From CAZNOG01 sp964574635 (lineage in GTDB: Bacteria > Bacteroidota > Bacteroidia > Flavobacteriales_D > Cryomorphaceae), in contig CAZNOG010000001.1 in assembly GCA_964574635.1 (NCBI GenBank), positions 62,001 to 126,000 on the forward strand: DNA of 64,000 nt, read 5' to 3'. Position 1 is the first letter of the stretch, and each line of letters begins with the position of its first letter. Shown piece after piece: positions 9,232-18,903 of this stretch. The notes under the pieces are model-generated. The model was not told the DNA's origin, searched no databases, and saw only the letters and a program-made list of their open reading frames with translations. Position numbers and translations under genes: made by a program.

Positions 9232-10251
9232 ATGGCGAAAATCTTGTTGACGGGGGGCGCCGGCTATATCGGTTGCCACATTGCCGCCGCCCTGATCGAA
9301 AAAGGGTATGAGCCTTTGATCGTCGATGATTTTTCCAATTCGGATCCGGATGTGGCGCGGGGCTTGTCGGAATTGACGGGAAGGGAGGTCCGCATCCACG
9401 AACTCGACTGCCGGAATTTCGAAGCCCTGTCGCGCTTGGTGGCCGACGTGGGCGGAGTGGCCGGCATCATCCACTTGGCCGCATACAAAGCCGTGGGAGA
9501 GTCGGTGTCCAATCCGCTGAAGTATTACGACAACAACCTCGGCACCATGATTTCCGTGCTGAAAATCGCACGTGAAAATCCCGACGTGGCCCTGGTGCTC
9601 TCTTCTTCGTGCACAGTATACGGGCAGCCCGACACACCGGAAGTCGACGAAGAATCCCCCCTGATGCCGTACAGTCCTTACGGCCGCACGAAACTCATGT
9701 CGGAGAACATGATGCGCGATTATTTGGAATCCGCGGATTCTTCGCGGGGGGTCATCCTGAGGTATTTCAATCCCATCGGCGCCCACCCTTCGGCTTTGAT
9801 CGGCGAGTTGCCCTTGGGAGTTCCCGACAACCTCGTTCCCTACATCACCCAAACGGCAGCAGGTCTCCGCGACGAACTGGTGATTTTCGGCAATGATTAC
9901 GACACGACCGACGGCACCTGCGTCCGTGATTTCATTCACGTATGCGACCTCGCCGACTCGCACATCGCGGCCTTGGAAAGGGCATTGTCCATTCCCGCGA
10001 ACAGGTGTGAAGTGTACAACATCGGAACGGGCCGCGGCCACAGCGTGCGAGAGTTGGTGGAACTTTTTATCCGTGAAACGGGTTGCACACTACGCGTCCG
10101 CTACGGTCCGAGGAGATCAGGCGATGTCCGCGCGATCTTCGCCAACGTCGATAAGGCGGGGCGCCACCTGGATTGGCGTGCCCGGTATTCGTTGGGAGAG
10201 GCGTTAAAGCACGCGTGGAATTGGCAACAACGCTTATCTTCGAAGTCATGA
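9232..10251 (+). CDS. galE: UDP-glucose 4-epimerase
   Basis: This 339-aa extended SDR interconverts UDP-glucose and UDP-galactose using bound NAD+. Visible motifs are GGAGYIGCH at the N-terminus, HLAAYKAVGESV, the catalytic SSSCTVYG with YGRTK as YxxxK, RYFNPIGAHPS and GTCVRDFIHV. Length matches the family. It is followed by a beta-barrel gene with an ATGA start-stop overlap. It provides UDP-galactose for surface polysaccharides, in line with rfbBD and the mutase a few kilobases away. Confidence 0.95.
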   Translation: MAKILLTGGAGYIGCHIAAALIEKGYEPLIVDDFSNSDPDVARGLSELTGREVRIHELDCRNFEALSRLVADVGGVAGIIHLAAYKAVGESVSNPLKYYDNNLGTMISVLKIARENPDVALVLSSSCTVYGQPDTPEVDEESPLMPYSPYGRTKLMSENMMRDYLESADSSRGVILRYFNPIGAHPSALIGELPLGVPDNLVPYITQTAAGLRDELVIFGNDYDTTDGTCVRDFIHVCDLADSHIAALERALSIPANRCEVYNIGTGRGHSVRELVELFIRETGCTLRVRYGPRRSGDVRAIFANVDKAGRHLDWRARYSLGEALKHAWNWQQRLSSKS

Positions 10252-10946
10252 AGGTCTTCATCGGATTTTTATTCATCGCGGTTTTTCCGTCGGTATTCGC
10301 CCTCCCGGTGCACGCCCAGGACGAAGAGGAAACCATCGTGCGCATTTGGCCACGGAAAAGCGACGGGTTGATCTTGGAATTTACCAATGACTTTTGGCTC
10401 GACGTGCCGGAGGGCGTGGAGTTGCGACCGGTGTCGGTGGGGTTTAAAGGCCACTTTTATATAGACCACGCTTTCGGAAACAGCGCGTTCAGCTTTGCCT
10501 GGGGTTTGGGTATCAGCGCCGACAATGTGCACAGCAACGCCAGGCCGATACGGATAGAAAATCTCGAGGATTCCGAGAGTTATATGACCTTCAGTCCCTA
10601 CCCCGATGAGCACGAATACGAGAAGAACAAATTCGTCACCACCTACCTCGAATTGCCCTTGGAGTTTAGGGTTATCACGCGGGAACGCACACCCTTCAAA
10701 TTAGCCTTCGGTATGCGATTCGGATACCTTCTGTCCGATCATTGGAAAATCATCGACGAGGTAGGGGGAAAACGAAAAGAGTACGATTTCGACGACGTCA
10801 CCAAGTGGAGATACGGGGTGAATGCGCGTATTGGCGTAGGCAAATTTTCCCTCACCGGGTTTTATTCCCTCACCCCGCTCTTCGAAGAAGACAAGGGAAT
10901 TCCGCTGATACCGGTTTCCGTGGGGTTGACTTTCGCACCCTTCTGA
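10248..10946 (+). CDS. Outer-membrane beta-barrel protein
   Basis: The protein has 232 aa and a signal peptide (MKVFIGFLFIAVFPSVFALPVHAQ). The mature part consists of alternating hydrophobic/polar strands ending in an aromatic residue (LTFAPF), as in small porin-like proteins of the PorT/outer-membrane beta-barrel superfamily. The ATG at 10248 overlaps the galE stop (ATGA), so it is translationally coupled to galE; the longer frame starting at 10173 lies inside galE and is rejected. The function is unknown. Confidence 0.75.
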   Translation: MKVFIGFLFIAVFPSVFALPVHAQDEEETIVRIWPRKSDGLILEFTNDFWLDVPEGVELRPVSVGFKGHFYIDHAFGNSAFSFAWGLGISADNVHSNARPIRIENLEDSESYMTFSPYPDEHEYEKNKFVTTYLELPLEFRVITRERTPFKLAFGMRFGYLLSDHWKIIDEVGGKRKEYDFDDVTKWRYGVNARIGVGKFSLTGFYSLTPLFEEDKGIPLIPVSVGLTFAPF

Positions 10947-10990
10947 AGACCTCGGATGATTGTCCCCGTCAGTCTGATGGCGGTTTCGGC

Positions 10991-11608
10991 TCAGATCTTC
11001 AATTCGAGAAACACCGTCAAAAACATACACAAAAAGCCCGCGATGGCGCCCGTGTACGCCTCCGTGGGCGTATGGGCGCGCAAAATCAAACGGGAACTCA
11101 CCACACCCGCTCCGATGAATATGGCGACGGCCAACAATTCGAGATTGGCGAAGGAATGGATGTGGAACAAACCCAGTATGGTGCCCACCAACCCGAAGGC
11201 ACCGGCGGAGTGCACGCTGATTTTCCGGACGAAATTCAGCAGTGAAAGGACGATCAGCGTGATGCCGCTGCCGAGCAATATGGAGTAAATGGCGTCGGGC
11301 AGGTCCACGCGGGAGAGCAGGTAATACCCCGTGCCGAAAAAGAACAGCGTGGACAGAAACGGAGCCAATCGCTCTTTTTGGGGTGGGCGCTCCAAGGACG
11401 AAAGTGCCCCGTGCCATCTCAGCAACAGAATGTTGATGCCGGGAAAAACGATGGTGGACAACGCCACGACCAGGTAGACGAGGCGGGCTTGCTCGGGCCA
11501 CAACTGGCCCCGGATGAACCAATCGAATTTAGTGGCCACGTACACCGATGCCAGCGGCATGAGCAGCGGGTGGAAGACGGCGGAAACGATGACGGCGGCC
11601 CTGTGCAT
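10991..11608 (-). CDS. PAP2-like integral membrane protein
   Basis: The protein has 205 aa and about six hydrophobic segments. Remnants of the PAP2 phosphatase signature can be seen: SVHSAG (motif 2) and SRLILRAHTPTEAYTG (motif 3 with R and H). The final acidic position is Glu (TPTE) where Asp is usual, and motif 1 is weak, so phosphatase activity is plausible but not certain. Related Bacteroidota proteins act on lipid phosphates such as undecaprenyl diphosphate at the inner membrane. Confidence 0.7.
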   Translation of the reverse strand: MHRAAVIVSAVFHPLLMPLASVYVATKFDWFIRGQLWPEQARLVYLVVALSTIVFPGINILLLRWHGALSSLERPPQKERLAPFLSTLFFFGTGYYLLSRVDLPDAIYSILLGSGITLIVLSLLNFVRKISVHSAGAFGLVGTILGLFHIHSFANLELLAVAIFIGAGVVSSRLILRAHTPTEAYTGAIAGFLCMFLTVFLELKI

Positions 11609-11710
11609 GGAATCAAGGTCGTTGGGAATCCGGGGAATCTGTTGGGTGGGGCGATCCGGATAACCGCTCCCTTCGGTCGCTGTGCGGGTGGATGGAAATA
11701 TTGGCTGCCA

Positions 11711-13165
11711 TCAGAGCTGTTTGCGCAATCGCGCCACCGAGATATTCATTTGCTCCCTGTACTTGGCCACCGTTCTCCGGGCGATGTTGTACCCTTTTTC
11801 CCGCAGCATTTCCGCCAGCTTTTCGTCGGTGAGCGGTTTTTTCTTGTCTTCCGCTTCGATGAAATCGGCCAAGATGCGCTTGACTTCCCGGGTCGACACC
11901 TCCTCGCCCGAGTCGGTGGAAAGCGATTCGCTGAAGAAACTTTTCAGGAGGAACGTCCCGTAGGGGGTTTGGGCGTACTTGCTGTTGGCCACGCGGGAGA
12001 TGGTTGAAATGTCCAAGTTGACGATCTCCGCGATGTCTTTCAAAATCATGGGTTTCAACTTGGTCTCGTCGCCCGTGAGGAAATACTCTTTCTGAAAATT
12101 CATGATGGCCTCCATGGTCATCATCAGGGTTTGTTGCCGCTGCTTGATGGCGTCGATGAACCACTTTGCCGAGTCGATCTTTTGTTTCACGAACATCACC
12201 GCGTCTTTCTGCTTCTTGTCCTTCTTCTTCGATTCGGCGTAGCCTTTCAGCATCTGTTTGTACGAATCGCTCACGCGCAATTCGGGTGCGTTTCTCGAGT
12301 TCAGCACGAGCTGCAGTTCGTCGTCTTCGACCGTGATGATGAAATCGGGCACCACGTGCTCGGCGGAGCGCGATGAATCGCGGAGGCTGTTTCCCGGTCG
12401 TGGGTTCAAGCTGGTGATTTCACTGATGGCGATCTTCAAGTCCTCGTCGGAAATATCCATTTTCTTGAGGATTCGGTCGTAATGCTTCTTGGTGAAGGCG
12501 GTAAAGTGCTTGTCGATCACCTCGTAGGCGATTTGCACCGAAGGGTAGTCGTGGTCTTTTCTCTTCAACTGCAGCAGGAGGCATTCACGGAGATCCCGGG
12601 CGCCGATGCCGGCGGGATCGAGGCTCTGAACGATCTTCAGCACTTCCAGAAGTTCTTCGTTGGTCGTGGTGATGCCTTGGGAAAAAGCCAAGTCGTCGAC
12701 GATGTTTTCGGTATCGCGCCGCAGGTAACCGTCGTCGTCGAGGTTTCCGATGATGGTCTTGGCCAGGGTTTTTTGGCGTTCTGTGATTTTGCGAAGGGAC
12801 AATTGATTCTCGAGGGCTTCGTGAAAAGAACTACTCGAGACCAAGGGAATGGTTTTCTCTTCGTCGTCCGCACCGCGGTTTCTGGCGCTCAGACGATAGG
12901 CCGGCGTGTCGTCGTCGTCCAGATATTCGGAAATGTCGAAGTCTTCCCGGGAATCGGAGTTTTCGTTCTCTTCGAACGTGTCTTCCTGCGCCTCGTGCTC
13001 GTCTTCCGACGATTCGTTGCCTTCCTCCAAGGCGGGATTGGCCTCGAGCTCTTCCTTGATCCGCTGTTCGAGCTCCACGGTGGGAACCTGAAGGAGCTTC
13101 ATCAATTGGATCTGCTGCGGCGAAAGCTTCTGCAGTAATTTTTGTTGTAAGCTTTGTTTGAGCAT
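11711..13165 (-). CDS. rpoN: RNA polymerase sigma-54 factor
   Basis: The protein has 484 aa. The N-terminal region I is glutamine-rich (MLKQSLQQKLLQKLSPQQ), followed by a strongly acidic region II (about residues 50-110), the core-binding region, the helix-turn-helix region and the C-terminal RpoN box, ARRTVAKYRE, which contacts the -24 element. It directs transcription from -24/-12 promoters and needs AAA+ activators, none of which are encoded here. The ATG at 13165 matches the usual N-terminus of the family; the upstream frame extension is not supported. Confidence 0.96.
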   Translation of the reverse strand: MLKQSLQQKLLQKLSPQQIQLMKLLQVPTVELEQRIKEELEANPALEEGNESSEDEHEAQEDTFEENENSDSREDFDISEYLDDDDTPAYRLSARNRGADDEEKTIPLVSSSSFHEALENQLSLRKITERQKTLAKTIIGNLDDDGYLRRDTENIVDDLAFSQGITTTNEELLEVLKIVQSLDPAGIGARDLRECLLLQLKRKDHDYPSVQIAYEVIDKHFTAFTKKHYDRILKKMDISDEDLKIAISEITSLNPRPGNSLRDSSRSAEHVVPDFIITVEDDELQLVLNSRNAPELRVSDSYKQMLKGYAESKKKDKKQKDAVMFVKQKIDSAKWFIDAIKQRQQTLMMTMEAIMNFQKEYFLTGDETKLKPMILKDIAEIVNLDISTISRVANSKYAQTPYGTFLLKSFFSESLSTDSGEEVSTREVKRILADFIEAEDKKKPLTDEKLAEMLREKGYNIARRTVAKYREQMNISVARLRKQL

Positions 13166-13209
13166 TGGTGAGAATTGGGTGCCCTCGGCGGATACCGTTA
13201 GTGGGCCAA

Positions 13210-13217
13210 CAAACTTA
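13210..13217 (-). promoter_or_regulatory. -7 promoter element of rpoN
   Basis: On the minus strand the sequence reads TAAGTTTG, an exact TAnnTTTG match, 44 bases ahead of the rpoN ATG. A good -33 TTG is not evident. Confidence 0.5.
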
Positions 13218-13257
13218 GGGAAAGATCGGCAATAATAATGACACGCATCGATCGGAA

Positions 13258-13764
13258 TCAGTGGATGACGGGAACCAAACGCCAGCGGTTTTTCAACTTG
13301 TAGTCTTTGTCCGGCCCGACGGTGAGAGTGACCAGCCAAATGGCCGCAAATGCCCCCGATACGTTCCACGCGGCATCGTCGACGATCGGTGTTTCTCCGG
13401 TGTTGAACAAATTGTTGGCCGCCGAAAATCCTATGATGAGCGGGATGGCGACCAGGGCCTTGGATCCGATGCCTTTCACCACTGCGTTTCTCGGTCGGTG
13501 GATGCGCCCGATTTCGTCGTAGGCCACGCCCACGCCGGATTGCAGGAATACGATCGAATCGTTGAAGGAGGTGATCACTCCCGATTTCTTGCCTTTGCTT
13601 TCGCGAAGGGTGAATTTAATTTCATCTCCCCTGTAATACCTGAATTTCTTTTTGGTACCCGCTTTCTCCAACAACACGAAAGGGCGAATCTGAGCGTGGA
13701 TGATTCCCGGAAGGATCAGAATCGCAGCCAACACCAACCACCGACGAAAGCGATTACACGTCAT
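13258..13764 (-). CDS. Small exported hypothetical protein
   Basis: The protein has 168 aa with a signal peptide (FRRWLVLAAILILPGIIHAQ). The mature part has a charged beta-rich segment (KFRYYRGDEIKFTLRESKGK) and one or two hydrophobic segments in the second half. Similar small proteins occur widely in Bacteroidota without an assigned role. The start at 13764 lies inside the end of the ALDH gene (11-bp overlap), so it is probably cotranscribed with it. Confidence 0.65.
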   Translation of the reverse strand: MTCNRFRRWLVLAAILILPGIIHAQIRPFVLLEKAGTKKKFRYYRGDEIKFTLRESKGKKSGVITSFNDSIVFLQSGVGVAYDEIGRIHRPRNAVVKGIGSKALVAIPLIIGFSAANNLFNTGETPIVDDAAWNVSGAFAAIWLVTLTVGPDKDYKLKNRWRLVPVIH

Positions 13765-15202
13765 ACTGGATGCACACGTTTTTGGGCTCGGTGAAAAACC
13801 GCATGGCTTCAAAGCCGCCCTCCCGGCCCATGCCGGAATTTTTCATCCCCCCGAAGGGAGTGCGCAAGTCCCGGGCCAACCACGTATTCACCCACACGAT
13901 TCCGGCTTCGATGCGTTCCGCCACGCGGTGCGCCCGCGCCAAATCGCGCGTCCACACGGTTGCCGACAATCCGTACTCGGTCGAATTGGCCTTTTCCAAC
14001 GCTTCTTCTTCGCTGTCGAACCGATCCAAAGTAACCACCGGCCCGAAGATTTCTTCTTGGTTGGTTCGGCAGTTCGGGCCCAATCCTTCGATCACCGTCG
14101 GTTGGATGAAGAACCCGTTTTCAAGTTCACCGCCGAGTCGTACGCGCTCACCGCCGCAGAGGATTTTGCCTCCTTCCCGCTTGGCGAGTTCGATGTAGCC
14201 CAAAACTTTCTCCATGTGGGCTTGGCTCACCACTGCGCCCGTGCGCGTGTTTTCGTCGGAGGGGTCGCCGACTTTCATGCGGGAGGCTTTTTCGACGAAG
14301 GCCTCTTTGAATCGATCGTACAGAGAAGACTCCACCAAAATCCGTGACCCGCAAAGACAAATCTGCCCTTGGTTTTCGAAGGAACTGCGCACGGTGGTCC
14401 GCAGCATGGCGTCAAAGTCGCAATCCGCGAAGATGACGTTTGGGTTTTTGCCGCCGAGTTCGAGGCTGAGTTTCTTCAACTGCGAACCCGCCACCGACAA
14501 AATGCGCTTTCCCGTTTCGGTTCCTCCCGTAAAGGAGATCGCCGCGATGTCGGCGTGGTGGCTGATGGCGTCACCGGCGGAGGCGCCCAAGCCGTGCACT
14601 ACGTTGAGTACCCCTTTTGGGAAGCCGACCTCGTCGAGCACTTCGGAGAGCAAATACGCCGTCATCGGTGTGATTTCGGAAGGCTTGGCCACCACGGTAT
14701 TGCCCGTGGCGAGGGCCGGAGCGATTTTCCAAGTAAAGAGGTAGAGGGGGAGGTTCCAAGGCGAGATGCAGCCGACCACTCCTAAGGGCCGACGAAGGGT
14801 GTAGTTGATGCCCAGATTCTCGGTGTAGTGGCTTTCGCTGCCGAAATGAAGCGCCGCCGAAGCGTAGAATTCGAAATTTTGAACCGCCCGGGGGATGTCC
14901 ACCTGCCGCGCCAAACGCACCGGCTTCCCGTTGTCGACGGATTCCGCTTGGGCGAATTCTTCCAGCCGCGTGCGTATGCCTTCCGCGACGCTCATCATGT
15001 GGCGGAACCGCTCTTCGGGCCGCAAGCGCGACCATCCGTCAAACGCGGCTTTGGCGGCTTCCACGGCGCGGTCGATATCCTCGGCGCCGCTGTCGGGGAT
15101 TTCACCGTAAACTTTTCCCGTGGCGGGTTGAACGTTGGGAATCCAGCCTCCCGATGCGGCATCGGCGAAGGTGCCACCGATGTAGTTTCTGATGCGTTTC
15201 AT
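13754..15202 (-). CDS. Aldehyde dehydrogenase, ALDH8A1/aminomuconate-semialdehyde type
   Basis: This NAD(P)+-dependent aldehyde dehydrogenase has 482 aa from the ATG at 15202; a second ATG at 15229 would add nine residues. The catalytic Cys is in NQGQICLC, the general-base Glu in LELGGKNP, and the NAD-binding region contains SFTGGTETGK. The C-terminal part WVNTWLARDLRTPFGG followed by GREGGFEA and FTEPKNVCI closely follows the ALDH8/2-aminomuconic semialdehyde dehydrogenase subgroup, which works in kynurenine/tryptophan breakdown. No other kynurenine pathway gene is in the window, so the pathway is inferred from subgroup only. Confidence 0.88.
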   Translation of the reverse strand: MKRIRNYIGGTFADAASGGWIPNVQPATGKVYGEIPDSGAEDIDRAVEAAKAAFDGWSRLRPEERFRHMMSVAEGIRTRLEEFAQAESVDNGKPVRLARQVDIPRAVQNFEFYASAALHFGSESHYTENLGINYTLRRPLGVVGCISPWNLPLYLFTWKIAPALATGNTVVAKPSEITPMTAYLLSEVLDEVGFPKGVLNVVHGLGASAGDAISHHADIAAISFTGGTETGKRILSVAGSQLKKLSLELGGKNPNVIFADCDFDAMLRTTVRSSFENQGQICLCGSRILVESSLYDRFKEAFVEKASRMKVGDPSDENTRTGAVVSQAHMEKVLGYIELAKREGGKILCGGERVRLGGELENGFFIQPTVIEGLGPNCRTNQEEIFGPVVTLDRFDSEEEALEKANSTEYGLSATVWTRDLARAHRVAERIEAGIVWVNTWLARDLRTPFGGMKNSGMGREGGFEAMRFFTEPKNVCIQYDV

Positions 15203-15276
15203 GGCCCGAATTTCGTCATAATTCGCCACATATGGCGAGGTCGGTGCGGACAGGGCGTGAGAAAATCGGGCGGGGG

Positions 15277-17277
15277 TCAGAGGATGGTGGTGTCGAAAAA
15301 GGCGGCCAATTCGGATTTTATATTATCCAGCGCCACTTTTTCCCGCAGGAGGAGATCCAACTCCTCGGGCTCGGTGGCGGTTTTTATGGCTTCGTGGGTG
15401 TGGCTCATCATCTCGATGACTTTCTTCAATTTGAATCGCATCAAGGGGTCGAAAACCGTCCGTTTCAAATCGTCTTCCTCACTCTCGGTGAAAATCCGGT
15501 GCTTCGCTTCCCAGTTTTCGCTGAGTTGGTGGGGCTCGCTGATCAGATCAGCCACCAGGGTGTTCAACTCCGGATCTCGGAGAAACAAATCCATGGCGGG
15601 AAACTCGCCTTTTTCCGTGAGGGACCGCCGCACGGTTTCCACGATCTTGGCGCAAGACTCCGTGCGGAATTCCATTTTGTCGTTCTGAATGTCCATCAGA
15701 ATGTATTCACCCACTTTCACGCGCTCCACCACAGGTTGAGGTGCGGACTCCAACGGCCCGAAATCGAGATCTTCTTCCTTCTCGGATTTTTCTTCTTCCT
15801 CTTCGGGTTGGTACTCCAGTTCGATCTCTTGCTCCCCGTATTTCAACAATACCCGCACGATTTCCATTTCCACGAATGAAGAAGAGTCGGGCTCGTCGGC
15901 GGTTCGACTCTGGAGCTGGGGCAGGGGTTCGGGCTCCGGCGGAGGCGTGTCTGCCGTTTGCCGGTGCTTCCGAATTTGCTCCCGCCTTACGATTTTGTTG
16001 AGCTCGCTGATGAGCACGCGCTCGTCGACGTCGAGGCGGTCGGCGCATTTTTGGAGGTAAAAACCACGGGAGATTTGGTCGTCGATCAGGGCCAGACTGC
16101 CCAGGATTTCGCGGGTCACCTCGGCGCGCTTCACCGGGTCTTCGCCCCCGTCTTTCAGCAACACGTCGATGGTGAAATCGATGAAGTCGCGTGACCGGTC
16201 TTTGAGGTACGCGTTCAGTTCTTCGTTGGAAACGCTTTTGGAGAAAGAATCGGGATCCTGACCCTCGGGAAATTGCACCGACCACACGTTCAATCCTTCG
16301 GAGAGCAATACGTTGATGGCCCGAAGGGAGGCGTTGATTCCGGCGGTATCTCCGTCGTAAAGAATAGTGACGTTTTTCGAGTACCTCTTGATCAATTTGG
16401 CTTGGCCCGAGGTGAGGGAAGTGCCGGATGAAGCCACGACGTTGGTCACGTTCGCCTGGTGGAAGGAAATCACGTCGGTGTAGCCCTCCACGAGGTAGCA
16501 CATGTCTTCGGCGGCGATGGATTGTTTGGATTCGAACAGCCCGTACAGTGTGCGACTCTTGTCGTACAACTCGTTTTCGGGTGAGTTGATGTACTTGACC
16601 TTGTCGTGCGACTTCAAGGTACGACCGGCGAAGGCCGTGCACCGCCCCAAGGGATTGCGAATGGGGAAAATCACCCTTCCGTGGAAAAAGTCGTAGTCGC
16701 CCCTCGCGCCCTTTTTGATCAACCCCAGACTTTCGAGGAATTCTTTTTTGTGTCCGGCTTCCTCGGCCGCCCGCGTGAGGGAGTCCGCCTTATCCAATGC
16801 GTAACCCAACCCGAATTTCTCGATCGTTTGATCCGTGTAGCCCCTCTCCCGAAAGTAGCTCAAGGCGATGGCCCGACCCTCATCGGTTTCGTGTAGGTTC
16901 TTTTTGAAATGTTGGAAAGCGAATTCGTTGACGAGCACCAAGCTTTCGCGGATGTCGCGGTTGGCGAGTTCCTCGGGGGTCACACCGGTTTCCTCGACTT
17001 CGATTTGGTACTTTGCGGCGAGGTACTTCAGCGCTTCGGGGTAGGTCATGCGCTCGTGTTCCATCAGAAAGGAAACCACGTTTCCACCTTTCCCCGAGCT
17101 GAAGTCCTTGAATATTCCCTTGGAGGGAGACACGTAGAAAGAAGGTGTCTTTTCGTTGGTCCAGGGGCTCAGGCCTTTGTAGCTGGAGCCGGATTTTTTC
17201 AATCGCACGAATTCGCCGATCACTTCCTCGATGATGGCCGCGTCGAAAATCCGGTCTATGGTCGATTGCGTGATCAT
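15277..17277 (-). CDS. dnaG: DNA primase lacking zinc ligands
   Basis: The protein has 666 aa, including an N-terminal zinc-binding-type domain, a catalytic TOPRIM core (LVEGYTDVISFHQ and LYDGDTAGINASLR) and a C-terminal helicase-binding domain with a long acidic linker (about residues 455-515). It makes RNA primers at the replication fork. In the first domain the normal CPFH...C..C ligands are replaced: the motif reads GLSPWTNEKTPSF and then KDFSSGKGGN, so Cys, His, Cys, Cys have become Ser, Thr, Asp, Ser while the surrounding residues are kept. The gene overlaps the downstream end of the MORN lipoprotein gene by four bases. Confidence 0.95.
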   Translation of the reverse strand: MITQSTIDRIFDAAIIEEVIGEFVRLKKSGSSYKGLSPWTNEKTPSFYVSPSKGIFKDFSSGKGGNVVSFLMEHERMTYPEALKYLAAKYQIEVEETGVTPEELANRDIRESLVLVNEFAFQHFKKNLHETDEGRAIALSYFRERGYTDQTIEKFGLGYALDKADSLTRAAEEAGHKKEFLESLGLIKKGARGDYDFFHGRVIFPIRNPLGRCTAFAGRTLKSHDKVKYINSPENELYDKSRTLYGLFESKQSIAAEDMCYLVEGYTDVISFHQANVTNVVASSGTSLTSGQAKLIKRYSKNVTILYDGDTAGINASLRAINVLLSEGLNVWSVQFPEGQDPDSFSKSVSNEELNAYLKDRSRDFIDFTIDVLLKDGGEDPVKRAEVTREILGSLALIDDQISRGFYLQKCADRLDVDERVLISELNKIVRREQIRKHRQTADTPPPEPEPLPQLQSRTADEPDSSSFVEMEIVRVLLKYGEQEIELEYQPEEEEEKSEKEEDLDFGPLESAPQPVVERVKVGEYILMDIQNDKMEFRTESCAKIVETVRRSLTEKGEFPAMDLFLRDPELNTLVADLISEPHQLSENWEAKHRIFTESEEDDLKRTVFDPLMRFKLKKVIEMMSHTHEAIKTATEPEELDLLLREKVALDNIKSELAAFFDTTIL

Positions 17278-17708
17278 TTCGCTTCCAACCCGATGTCGAG
17301 GGTGTCCAAATGCTCCTTGAATTCGTCCATGTCGATGCGCTCGATCATCACGCCGGTGGTGTCGTAAAACATCCAGATCCCGGTTCTATCGCCTCCCGCG
17401 TATTGTCCTTGGTACCGCATCATGCCGTTTGGGTAGTAAGAAACCACCGCGCCGTCTCTTTGGCCCCGAACGTATTGCACTTCACTCCATCGCATGCCGT
17501 TGTCGTAAAACGACTCCCACCTACCGGATCGTTTGCCGTCCAAGAGCGTGCCTCTCAGCTTGACGAATCCGTTATCGTAGGTTTCGGAATACTTTTCCAC
17601 CCGGGGAGGGGCCGGCTGTTCTTCTACCACTTCTTGGGTGGGAGAGGCACACGAAAACGTCACCACCGACAAGGCTACGATCAAAACGTTTCGTTTCAAG
17701 GGCAGCAT
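17274..17708 (-). CDS. MORN/YwqK-type repeat lipoprotein
   Basis: The protein has 144 aa with a lipobox (VVTFSC, Cys at about residue 20). It carries at least three MORN-like repeats of the form 'G..SGRW..FYDNG', 'GQRDGAVVSYYPNG' and 'GDRTGIWMFYDTTG'. Such proteins are common envelope lipoproteins in Bacteroidota; no activity is known. It overlaps the dnaG start by four bases (ATGA), so the two genes are coupled. Confidence 0.75.
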   Translation of the reverse strand: MLPLKRNVLIVALSVVTFSCASPTQEVVEEQPAPPRVEKYSETYDNGFVKLRGTLLDGKRSGRWESFYDNGMRWSEVQYVRGQRDGAVVSYYPNGMMRYQGQYAGGDRTGIWMFYDTTGVMIERIDMDEFKEHLDTLDIGLEAK

Positions 17709-17799
17709 GATCGAATAAATTTGGTTTTAAAATGTTTGTTTGGGCGGGCCATTGGGTGTGATCCGCGGCAATGCGCGCCGGACCTTCGGTTCGGAACGC

Positions 17800-18774
17800 T
17801 CACTTTTTGCGGTGGATGGTGTAGTTTACCAATTCCTCGAGTGCGTTCCGGGCGTCGCCCGACTCAAAAGTATGAAGAATTTCCAAGGCGCGGTCGCGGA
17901 ATTCCATCATTTTGCCGTGGGCGTAATCGAGCCCGCCGCTGTCCACGACGTACTGAATGATTTCCCCCACGCGGACTTTGTCGGTGTTGTGGTGTTTTAC
18001 CGTTTGGATGATGCGCCGCCTGTCGGATTTCGAGGCGTTGTTGATGGCGTAGATCAAAGGGAGGGTGAGTTTCTTTTCCTTGATGTCGATGCCGGTCGGT
18101 TTTCCGATGCCTTGTCCGGACCCGTAATCGAAGAGGTCGTCCTTGATTTGAAAAGCCATGCCCACCAGTTCGCCGAATTTGCCCATTCTCTTCGTGGTTT
18201 CCTCGTCGGCACCCACGGAGTGCGCACCGCTGCTGCAGCACGCCGCGATCAGTGAGGCCGTTTTTTGCCGGATGATGTCGAAGTAAACCTCCTCGGTGAT
18301 GTCGAGCTTTCGGGATTTTTCGATTTGCAGCAGCTCGCCTTCCGACATCTGGCTGACGGCCTCGCTGACGATGCGGAGCAATTCGTACCGACCTTCCTCT
18401 ACGCTCAGCAGCAAGCCCCTGGCCAAGAGGAAGTCGCCTACGAGCACGGCGATTTTGTTCTTCCACAGGGCATTGATGGAAAAGAATCCCCGTCGGAGGT
18501 TCGCGTCGTCCACCACGTCGTCGTGCACCAACGTGGCCGTGTGCAAGAGTTCGATCAGCGATGCCGCGGTGTAGGTGGCGTCGTTGGTGTCGCCGCAGAG
18601 CCTCGCCGACAGGAAGACGAACATGGGCCGCATCTGTTTGCCTTTGCGTTTGACGATGTAGTGGGTGATGCGGTCGAGAAGGGGGGTGTTGCTCTTCATC
18701 GATTTCCGGAACCGGATTTCGAATTCCTTCAATTCCCTGTCTACGGGTGCTTTTATCTCTTTGACTGCGGCCAT
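17800..18774 (-). CDS. Polyprenyl diphosphate synthase
   Basis: This 324-aa trans-prenyltransferase extends allylic diphosphates with isopentenyl diphosphate, probably making the side chain of menaquinone. The first aspartate-rich motif is DDVVDD (following LLHTATLVH) and the second is KDDLFDYG; GKQMRPMFV and GKPTGIDIKEKKLTLP are also as in octaprenyl/heptaprenyl synthases. The ATG at 18774 is preferred over an upstream TTG at 18783. Product chain length cannot be fixed from sequence. It uses the output of the MEP pathway enzymes ispD and ispG located further right. Confidence 0.92.
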   Translation of the reverse strand: MAAVKEIKAPVDRELKEFEIRFRKSMKSNTPLLDRITHYIVKRKGKQMRPMFVFLSARLCGDTNDATYTAASLIELLHTATLVHDDVVDDANLRRGFFSINALWKNKIAVLVGDFLLARGLLLSVEEGRYELLRIVSEAVSQMSEGELLQIEKSRKLDITEEVYFDIIRQKTASLIAACCSSGAHSVGADEETTKRMGKFGELVGMAFQIKDDLFDYGSGQGIGKPTGIDIKEKKLTLPLIYAINNASKSDRRRIIQTVKHHNTDKVRVGEIIQYVVDSGGLDYAHGKMMEFRDRALEILHTFESGDARNALEELVNYTIHRKK

Positions 18775-18903
18775 GAACTGCAAATGGTTGGCAAATATCC
18801 GAATTCACGGCGGAATGACGGTTTCTTTGGGCAAATCCGTGGAAACCCGTGCAACCCCACGAAGGACGCAAGTCTACATCTTTCACCGGACTTTTCCCGC
18901 GTG

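Noticed and set aside
9088..10041. A 317-aa minus-strand frame across galE
   Set aside because: Antisense shadow of galE, which has all its epimerase motifs on the plus strand.
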